From assembly GCA_019155185.1 (NCBI GenBank), contig CM032807.1:552001-616000 (forward strand): a stretch of 64,000 nt of DNA, given 5' to 3'. Below are positions 52,113 to 62,400 of the stretch, piece after piece. The stretch comes from Beaufortia kweichowensis (taxonomy: Eukaryota; Chordata; Actinopteri; Cypriniformes; Gastromyzontidae). Under the pieces are notes generated by a model. It was not told where the DNA came from, did not search any database, and worked only from the letters and a program-made list of their open reading frames with translations. Position 1 is the first letter of the stretch. Every line of letters starts with the position of its first letter. The position numbers were made by a program, and so were the translations under genes.

Positions 52113-53356
52113 GTTGTTCAGCATGTTGAGATTAATAATCTGTCATTTAGTGTTTGGATGGATAAATATGTTGTTCAGCATGTTGAGATGTAATAATAGA
52201 TGTCATTTGGAGTTGTGTGTTGAGATGTTGTTGTGTCAGTGGGTTGTTCAGCATGTTGAGATGTAATAATGAATGTCATTTGGAGTTGTGTGTTGAGATG
52301 TTGTTGTGTCAGTGGTTTGGTGTTGTTAGCATGTTGAGATGTAACAATGAATGTCATTTTGGCATGTTGAGATGTTGTTGTGTCAGTGGTTTCTAGTGTT
52401 GTTCAGCATGTTGAGATGTAATAATGAATGTCATTTGGAGTTGTGTGTTGAGATGTTGTTGTGTCAGTGGTTTGTAGTGTTGTTCAGCATGTTGAGATGT
52501 AATAATGAATGTCATTTGGAGTTGTGTGTTGAGGTGTTGTTGTGTCAGTGGTTTCTAGTGTTGTTCAGCATGTTGAGATGTAACAATGAATGTCATTTGG
52601 AGTTGTGTGTTGAGATGTTGTTGTGTCAGTGGTTTGTAGTGTTGTTCAGCATGTTGAGATGTAATAATGAATGTCATTTGGAGTTGTGTGTTGTTGTGTG
52701 TTGAGATGTTGTTGTGTCAGTGGTTTGTAGTGTTGTACAGCATGTTGAGATGTAACAATGAATGTCATTTGGAGTTGTGTGTTGAGGTGTTGTTGTGTCA
52801 GTGGTTTCTAGTGTTGTTCAGCATGTTGAGATGTAATAATGAATGTCATTTGGAGTTGTGTGTTGAGATGTTGTTGTGTCAGTGGTTTCTAGTGTTGTTC
52901 AGCATGTTGAGATGTAACAATGAATGTCATTTGAGAGTGGTGTGTGTTGAGATGTTTGTTGTGTCATTTGAGTTTTGTAGTCTTGCAGTGGTTTCAGCAT
53001 GTTGAGATGTAACAATGAATGTCATTTGGAGTTGTGTGTTGAGATGTTGTTGTGTCAGTGGTTTCTAGTGTTGTTCAGCATGTTGAGATGTAATAATGAA
53101 TGTCATTTGGAGTTGTGTGTTGAGATGTTGTTGTGTCAGTGGTTGTTGTATGTGAGATGTAATAATGAATGTCTTTTGAGTTGTGTGTTGAGGTGTTGTT
53201 GTGTCAGTGCTACAGCATGTTGAGATGTAATAATGAATGTCATTTGGAGTTGTGTGTTGAGATGTTGTTGTGTCAGTGGTTTGTAGTCTTGCACAGCATG
53301 TTGAGTTGTGTGCAGTCAGTGTTTTGTTGTGTCAGTAGTTTAGAGTCTGGTACAGT
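52113..53356 (+). repeat. 81-bp minisatellite upstream of mia3
   Basis: About 15 tandem units, each of the form TTCAGCATGTTGAGATGTAA, TAATGAATGTCATTTGGAG, TTGTGTGTTGAGATG, TTGTTGTGTCAGTGG and TTTCTAGTG. Neighbouring units start exactly 81 bases apart at 52401, 52482, 52563 and 52644. Some units have small deletions or insertions, and the last ones are shortened. TGTTGAGATG occurs twice inside most units, so an older, shorter repeat underlies it. Because 81 is divisible by three, long open frames run through the array (for example 52351-52704, 27 residues per unit); they are almost certainly not genes. It ends about 140 bases before the mia3 start codon. Confidence 0.95.
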
Positions 53357-53493
53357 ATGCTGAGCTGTATCTGTCTCTTTAAGTGTTCTGTAACATGACT
53401 CCAGTTTCTCCTCCTCACTGAAGCGCTTCAGGATCAGATGTGCTGACGTGTCGGCCGCGCGCACACACCAGGACAGCAGCCCTCCAGTCAAAC
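53357..53493 (+). promoter_or_regulatory. mia3: mia3 long-isoform promoter and leader
   Basis: Between the minisatellite and the ATG. The part nearest the gene is GC-rich (TCGGCCGCGCGC at 53451-53462) and contains TGACGTG at 53444-53450, a CRE/UPRE-type core bound in other systems by CREB3-family and XBP1/ATF6-related factors. A full TGACGTCA palindrome lies in intron 1 at about 53673-53680. The transcription start is not visible. Factor binding is inference. Confidence 0.45.
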
Positions 53494-56400
53494 ATGGCTC
53501 AACTTCATCCATGTTTTTATATTTTACCACTTCTTCTTCACGCATGTTGCACTAAATGGACCGGGGAGCGTCGGTTCTCAGACACGAAGCGATGCGCAGA
53601 TGATGAATGCAGCAGTGAGTATCACACCGACACTTGCGGATCCGGATGCGGGTCTTTAAACTTCGGCGCCGTTGACGTCATAAAGGCCGTTAGAGCGGCG
53701 TACTGTAACTTTGTAACATTCTGTAACAATAAAACAACGCGAGTTTATTGTTACAGAATGTTACAAAGTAAGAGAGATTGTGTCATTGAAGCTTCAGTCT
53801 GCTGTTGATATGCAGCTCGCAGTTTAGCCTGTAAAGCTAACAACACAAACAACCTTCTAAGTCAATACTTACTAGTTCACAAACGCTGTGTGTAATTTAA
53901 TAAATGATCTAAATATGTCACGATCACATGTTGCATTGGGTAATGTTAAATATCAATCCTGATTTTTCATGTTTTTATGTTCGCCAGCTGGGATCAGAGC
54001 ACCAGATGCTTTGGTTTGATTGGCAAGGTCGTTGTTTACCAGCAACCTGCTGAATCTTATTTGGGATTAAGATAAATGATGATGAAGCATCGCTATATGA
54101 TGAGAACTGTTTGTTTGTAAGAGTTATTAGTGTTGTGTGTGTCAGGTCTGTAAATGCAGGAGCTTTAGGATACAGACGAGGCTGATTCGTTTAAAAGAGA
54201 GATTAGAGACTGTTTTACGTTGTTTCTTTGACATAATAAACGGGAAAATGCTGCTACTATCCACAAGAAAGACAATCATGTAGTAATATGCAAGATATAG
54301 TCAACACAGGATTTCTAAAGATACCTTCAAACTATATCAACAGAGTCACAACAAAATCATTCATATTTTAAATGTAGAAGCCTTAAGATTACATTGTGAA
54401 TAATGCTAGTAAGTAATTAACATCTCAGTGCATTCAGGCACATTATGGTAATGAGAATGGGGGAGGATGGGCTTTTCAATTGTCCTAAAGATACTGTAAA
54501 CTTTCTTCATTCACTATGTAATTCATGCATTACAATGTGCTGTGGTCACTTTAGATCACAGAGGTTACAAAAAAGGGTGTCATGTATTCATTTTTCAGCA
54601 GATGATGAATCTTACCTTGTACATGATATGAGATGTTTTAATCCTGACGTGTTTTTTTGTGTGTCGTCAGTGCTTCTCGGCAGAGGGAAGGCCGCAAAGG
54701 ATTTCACAGGACCAGACTGTCGGTTTCTCTCTTTTAAGAAAGGAGAGACGATATATGTGTATTATAAACTGTCAGGACAGAGGTCGGATGTGTGGGCCGG
54801 CAGTGTGAGTACACAGTTAATGATTGATTATTAGTTATTGGTGTGGTTGGTGTTGATTTGCAGTACGGTATCGGCTGCTATGCGGGTGTATTTGATTTGT
54901 GTTTTTATATCGATAGCCAAAATATATTTATTTATTCATTTAGTTGGGCAGCAGATGCATGACTCTTAATAAGATGAGATTCATGGTTGCATGCCTAAAT
55001 TATATAAAGATGATTCTTTTGGTTTTGTCATTTGGCTAAAATACTTTTGTAATGCCCATAATCTGAAACCAAAATGTAATCTAGACTAAACCCAGAAAAT
55101 TTGGCACACCTATCAATCATAACCAGTAAGCTAAATTATTGTGTTAGCACATAATAAATGTTTAAGATTGCGTTACAGTGCTAAAGTATATTTTTCTTTT
55201 TCTGTGATTGCACAGGTTGGAAACCACTTTGGTTATTTTCCAAAGGATTATCTTACTGTAAATCATATATACACTGAAAAAGAGATTGAAGTGCCAGCAG
55301 AGGTAAGATGATTACGTGCTTTTGACTGATGTTTCTGTTGTGACGTTTGGGAAGTAATCTGAATCTTTCTTTCTCTTTTAGGAAACAGATTTTGTTTGCT
55401 TTGATACTGGGCTTGATAAGTTTGACAGCTATGATATAGATGCGTTATTAGGAAACTCATTATTAATAGAAAATGAGAATTTGACAGAAGACTCAAAAGA
55501 GCCACTTCATAATGAAGCTGATGTATCTCAGATGCCTTCTGAAACAGAGACAGAAAGTTCAGAATCAGCAGCACATGTTAAAACAGAGACGTCAGATTCA
55601 GAATCACTTTTAGAAACAGAGACAGAAAATTCAGATTCACTTTTAGAAACAGAGACAGAAAATTCAGAATCAGCAGCACATCTTAAAACAGAGACATCAG
55701 ATTCAGATTCACTTTTAGAAACAGAGACAAAAAGTTCAGAATCAGCAGCACATGTTAAAACAGAAAATTCAGATTCACTTTTAGAAACAGAGACAGAAAA
55801 TTCAGATTCACTTTTAGAAACAGAAAATTCAGATTCACTTTTAGAAACAGAGACATCAGATTCAGATTCACTTTTAGAAACAGAGACTGTAGATTCAGAA
55901 TCAGCAGCACATCTTAAAACAGAGACGTCAGATTCAGATTCACTTTTAGAAACCGAGACAGAAAATTCAGAATCTCCTGTAAAAGATGCATTACTTTCTA
56001 TAGACGAGGAGTCTGATAGTTTTCAGCCAAAGACGGACATCTCTTTAAAAACAATACTAGAATCCAAAGATGAACCAGAAAAGAAAGATCCAGACCCAAC
56101 ATCTGTTCAGGTCCCAGAAAAACAGCTGATATTTCACTAAACGATGATGCTGTGGCCATAGAAGATGCAGAAATGGAACAGTCAGATGTGCAAAATATTA
56201 ATCATTTTGAGCTGAACAACCAACATGACTTTGAGAAACAGTTTGATTCAGAGGATTCTGAGCACCAGCAGATCATGGAAACTGAAGCTCATACGGCAGA
56301 TGTAGATGATAAAGAAACTGCTAAAACAGAGAAGGAAACGCCACTACAAACAACAGAGAAGGAAACGCCACTACAAACAACAGAGAAAATACTTGAGATG

Positions 56401-59400
56401 GTTGAGGAGGACAAGAACTTAAGGTCAACATTTAAAGATGTTTTTGAAGCAGAGCAAACAGATGAAACTGAATTTCCTGAAGAAACCACCAAAGACATGG
56501 AGGAATTACCTGAGGAATCACATCTAGCTCATCATGAGAACCTGCTCACAGAAAGAGACTCTGAAGAACAAGCAACTGCAGAGAACAACACAGACGGTAA
56601 ACTCCTGGAGCCGTCTCAAGACACTAAGACTCCAGATGCCACTGGAGACTCCGATGACATTCAGCCAAAGAGTCATGACATCACATCTAAACCTCCTGAG
56701 ACCGTGTTACCAACAATAAATGCAGACAGTATGCTCACAGATGGCGGCGATGAAAAAGAGGATCCTCAGAAGGTAAACAAGATTGAAACAGCGAATGAAA
56801 ATGCTGCCGATCTTCAGAAGGTAAACATGAACACGAATGAAAAGGCAGGCAATAACGTAGAAGACAGCAGTCCTCAGGACACTGTTACAACAGAAGATTA
56901 CAACGCTGAAGAAGTTGATCCAAAGACATCTGAGGAAGCAGCAGTGTTGGAAAGCTCAGAAACCACAGCCACGGTGGACAAACCAGATGATCAGATTAAT
57001 AAAGTCAAAAATGAGCTTGCAGATCTACTAAAACACACCTTAGAATCAGAGCGACAAAGTACTGAAGATGAAGAAGAACCTCAAGATCAGGATGAGAAAG
57101 AGGATGATGAAGAGCTTTTGGAGGATGAGAATGCACTTTTGTCTTATGAATCTCATCTTACAGAGGACACACATGAACCTGAAGTGAACCTACAACCTGA
57201 ACTTCAGATTGAATCTGATGCATCAGATGATAACAGCACAGAAGCAGATGACTTGCCATCCTCTCCTCTCATAAACACGACTCAAGAAGAAGATAAGAAA
57301 GAGTCCGAACACAAACATGATGTTCCAGTTCTGAGCGAGGATCCTGTATACAGTGACAGCGTGCTACGACTCACCATTTTGAGAGATCACTTAAAAGATG
57401 AAGACATGGAGCGGATTCAGAAGTATCTCGGGTTAAAAACCTGTTCAAACTGGAAGCCATGTTTTCTGATCTGGAACAGGAGATGTTTTCTGTCAGGATG
57501 TCACAGACCAGCACTGAGGATATTGAGAACACGCTGGATCAGATCATGGAAGCTTCAGAGAACTCTATTCTCGATGAGACGGAGGAAATGCTGAATGAAA
57601 GAGAACGAAGAGCTCAAGAACACGGGCAGAAAAAGGAACCAGAGATGTATGATATGGAGGCGTCCATCCTGGACTCATTTCAGGAGATTGTGTTCTCTTT
57701 ACGACAGAAATTTTCAGCAGCCAGTGACAGCACCCCATTGATGGAAGAAGAACAGCCTGTCCATGAAACAGGTGAGTAGCATTTCTTTCAGTCTTAAGAA
57801 ATTTCTTAAAATAAGAGTGTACCATAACACATCTTTATGCATTTTCTTTTACAGATAAACTATATGATTCTGATGTGGTGAAGGATTTGGACAATGATGT
57901 TGAAACTGTTAAACTACCTGAAAGTCCCGAGATCCAAGAGGAACATAATGAATCTGAATTAATCCTCAATTCTGAAAAAAATGTAAATGCACAAGATCTG
58001 TCCCACAGTCAAGACATGGGCCTTGAGGAAGATGGAGGTCATTTTAACAGAAATAAAGATGCTCAGATAGGTTTTGAGGATACTGAGGAGATCCAAAAGG
58101 GTCCTCATGCTATTTTGGAGAAGTCAGTGGACATTGGCTTTCACTTTGAAGTGGATCAATCTTCAGGTTTGTAAATGTTTTATTCAATAAACAACTTGGA
58201 CAAACTCATCAGTGTAATATCAGTTTTACAACGGGTGATATTGTATTTCTTTCGAGCAGGTTCACTGGAGACCCCGAGCGTCTCTGACTTCCATGACACT
58301 GAAACCAACGCAGACGTCCCCAGCCCAAGCATTTCAGATGAACTTTGGAGTTTGCTGCTTCTTGCCAAAGAATATCTTGGAGTTTATGCAGAAGTTGTGA
58401 GTAAAACTAAATACTTTAAGACATGATTTCCTGTCTATCTTACATTGCTGAAGATTTTTATGTAATTACTGCAGTTAACTCTTGTGGTTCCATAACGCCT
58501 ACTAAGTAATCAGTCACACCCTTAGATGGCAGTGTTCTGTATTTACAAATGTAATAATTCTCACAGCCTTCAATACAAATATTGATATAAAAACAGCATG
58601 CACAAATGTGACATTTAACAGCCGGGTAACATGACATGCATGAAAACTCATTTGCTTTGAGACTTCACATGAAAAACCTGCAGTTTGAGAAGTGGTTGTG
58701 TAAGGGTTCTGTGCCTTTTGTTGTGTTAGGGCTTGTGTGGTCATTATATAATTCTATTATTTTAACTATTACAATTTATTACATTGTTGCATATTGCATT
58801 AAGTTCTAGACATTATTGCATTAAGTTCTTGTCTCCTAATACTTGTAAGTTGCTTTGGATAAAAGTGTCAGCTAAATGCCTAAATGTAAATGTAAGTTAT
58901 ACAATTTATTGCATTATTGCATTAAGTTTTAGACTTTATTGCATTAAGTTGCATTTATTGCAACAAACCAATACTCTTTATTTATTCATTTTGATCATTT
59001 TAAAGTTGTCAGGTTGTGGTTTGACATCTAAATGTGTTATACAGTCCTGATGGGGTTGCTATGGTAATTTTAGATGTAGTGAAGGACAAACGGCGAGTGA
59101 TGGCGCTAGAGAGCACTCAGTAGTACGTATACATGAGTGAAGTATACACGCACTCGTCGGCATATTACTGATAAAATCTTGTTTGACACACACATATATG
59201 CGTGAAATCATGACATGCACATATTACAAAACAAATAAGTTATTTTTCTTAAGCGCGTCTAGTCACAACACAGCTAGCATAACAGTTATGCCCAGCGCTT
59301 AGCCAACGTGACCTCCGTGACCAATCAGAGGCCGCCGTCAGCGTCACATGACCGCGCTGAGCGAGGACGCGCTTCTCCTCGGGGGAGATTCTTGGCTATG

Positions 59401-62400
59401 TTGACGTGTTGTAAGAGATCACCGCTGATCTCCTAACGACATTTACAGTCGCTATTTATAAACTACTAGCTGTATATCAACACTGTTAACTTGTTTACAA
59501 GGCCAAATATCTAAAAGCTTCGAAAGGGAAGAGTGTCAGAGTGTTTTTACACCGGCTTTAACTGGCCTGATGAAGCAGCCGGCCGCCATTTAGTGCGCGT
59601 TCACCTGCTTCAGCTTCGGCGCGTGAGCTTGTATTTACTCCGGTAAACACTTTACTTAAAGCTTAAAGTAAATGGATTCAGATTCGGGGTTTACCTCTTC
59701 ACCTGCTGACATGACCGATGTCGTCTTCATGATGTCCAGACTTCAGGAAGTAAGTGCTTCCTCTTTAAAATCTCGATTTTCTGCAATGGTTAAACTCATA
59801 AGTGTGTGTCAACCAGCTAGTTTAGATCGGGTCAGTCACCTGTGCACTGGTTATGTAACAAGACTATGTTTTAACTTTCTGCATGCGATGACACATGATC
59901 TGGTCGGGTTTCATCAGAGGTGAAAGTCCATCAAACCCCTTGAGTTTTATTTGGAATAAGGGTCATTGCTTAGATAGCTGACTTTACTCGAGTTGATTAA
60001 AATTGTTTAAAGCGATATAATATATATACATTTATTCACCCTTGTGTGGATTTATAAACCTGTATATGACTCTTTCTTTAGTCTAACACAAACATTTTTC
60101 TTTTGGGGTAAATTATCCCTTCAAAAGTGATCATTTAGTCAAATCTAGTGAAATCCAGACTGTTTGTTTATGTGTGTCATCCAGATAATCGCTGCTCTTC
60201 CAGAGGAATGGAGACCGGGTCCCACTTTCCATGGCGTCCCCTGGGAGCCGGTGCTGGTCACGGCTGCTGTGGGGTTCCTCACGGTCCTGATGTTTTTCTG
60301 GAGGACGGTTCTCGCTGTAAGACACTCGCTTGTTTGCATGATGAACGTTGAATCTGATTTCATCATGCTGATCTTTATTGTTTATTTCCTCTCTTCTTTT
60401 GCAGATCAAAGGCAGATCTTATCAATGTAAGTCACTCATCAGTAATTGTTATGTTAATATTCTGCCTCGAAAACCTTTTATTTATTTGTTTTGCATTTTT
60501 TCCTAATCATCAGTAACTGAAAAGCAGCTTAGACAGAAGATCCAGCAACTTCTCAGTGAGAAATCAGACGCTGTTAACAAGATATCAGAATTGAATGATG
60601 TGGTGGGTTTGGTTCTCTTTCACAAATGTTATTTACTGTGAAGTCTTTTGATTATGATCACTCACAAATGACTCATTTGTCTCCTCACAGATTAAAGAAC
60701 GTGAGGAACAATTAAAAAACTCAAAAGAGACGATCACTTCAAGTCAGCAAGACATGAAACAGCTGAAGGTAAATGCTCAAAACAGAATTCATTCACACCA
60801 CTTTATGATGCATGTCCCAAACTTATTTCATTCCTAAACTTGTTTTGGTTAACTAGAAACATCACCAGAAACTTCAGAGCCAGTGTGAGGAAATGTCTGG
60901 AAGTATTTCTCAGTTTAACCAGAAGATTATGGACACACAGGAGGAGAATTCAAATCTGAATGAGAAAGTGAGTTTATTTCACTGTTTCCGAACCTGAAGA
61001 TGAATCTCTCATCAGATTCTTAAGAATTAATCTGTTGTTGTTTTGTTTTTTCTAACCACAGATTGTCAAAATGCACCAGAGGATTGAGAAATACCAGAAA
61101 ACTCTGAAGAACTTTGATGAGGAGCGTGCAAAGGTAACACAAGCTGTAGAGATTAGTTTTTTTGGTGGTTATGCAAAACACATCTGTACAAAAAGGAATG
61201 AGGGTTACGTGGTGTCAGCTCCGGCCCTTAGTTACTGTTGCTAACGATGTTTCCGTGTTAGCGCTTCTTCTATGGGTGTCACAAAATACCGCCATTGACA
61301 CTTAAAAAACCATGATTATCAATATTGTGTTAATTCTTCACATTCATAATATTGTAAATAATTCAGCCCCCATTTAAAAATGTGTCTGTTTCTTGGGCTG
61401 ATAACAGGTTCACGTCCTCATGGATGAAGCTAAATTCAGAGAAGATGCTCTTAAAGCTCAGATGAACTGCTTCGAGAAGGAAAACAGTGCTTTAAAAGAA
61501 CAGAAGAAATCTGTAAGTGTCGTTCAGCAGATGATCTGATTCGTCTGTTCATGTCAGCGTGAAACTCACTTTGTTTTTTTTGACAGCTGCTGCGTGATGC
61601 TAAAGACTGGCAGGAGAAACACGAGAAACTCAACGAGGAGATCAGAGTCTATCACAAATCCCAGAAGGAGCTGGAGGACTCGCTAATGCACAAGGAAAAT
61701 GAGATCGATGTGAGTACATCTGGTCCTGGATGCTGCAGTAACAGATATGACATCACAAGCTACTACAGACAATAACCATCAGTGAAGTGAATTGATGTGT
61801 CACATGTTTCTCGTGTAGGTTCTGTCCGGCTGTATTGCCGAGCTCACCCGTTTGGGAGCCTGTGATGCTGCAGATGTGCAGAAAGATGATGCTAAAATGT
61901 CTCATGGAGAAGAAGCTGGTAAATGCTTGAATTATGCGCTTATGAATTTCTTTCTTTTATATTTCAATTGTTAAGCAGACACATTTTGTCCGTCGTGTCT
62001 ATTAAAAGTTATCTACTGGGAACACAATATACTGACTTAAAATCTGATGGGATTAACCAGAATGAATTCTGAATTCTTTTAGTACCAATTCACAATGTGC
62101 TTAATTTGTGTATGTTAATGTGGATGTTGTGATTTTATTATATTGCTATTTCACACCGTTTTACAAAAGCAGTAATCAGCAGGAGGTCGTACATTACAAT
62201 GATGACCAAACATCTGCTTTCTTTCAGACAAGAAGATTGACTCCATGAGACTGCGTATCAAACAGATGATGGACGTCTCAAGGGTGCGTCTGTCGTCTGC
62301 GTTCACGTAGAGTATTTCAGATCATTTTGCTCTGGTCTGGTTTCTTATTCTGTTCTTGTTTGACAGATTAAAGCCACTCTGAGTGTCATTGAAGAGGAGA

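Noticed and set aside
52351..53223. Cys/Leu-rich repeat protein with a 27-residue period
   Set aside because: The period is just the 81-bp minisatellite in frame; indels shift the frame between units, and there is no promoter, start context or splice structure of its own.
55263..55574. 103-codon minus-strand frame
   Set aside because: Antisense to mia3 exons 3-4, with no independent support.
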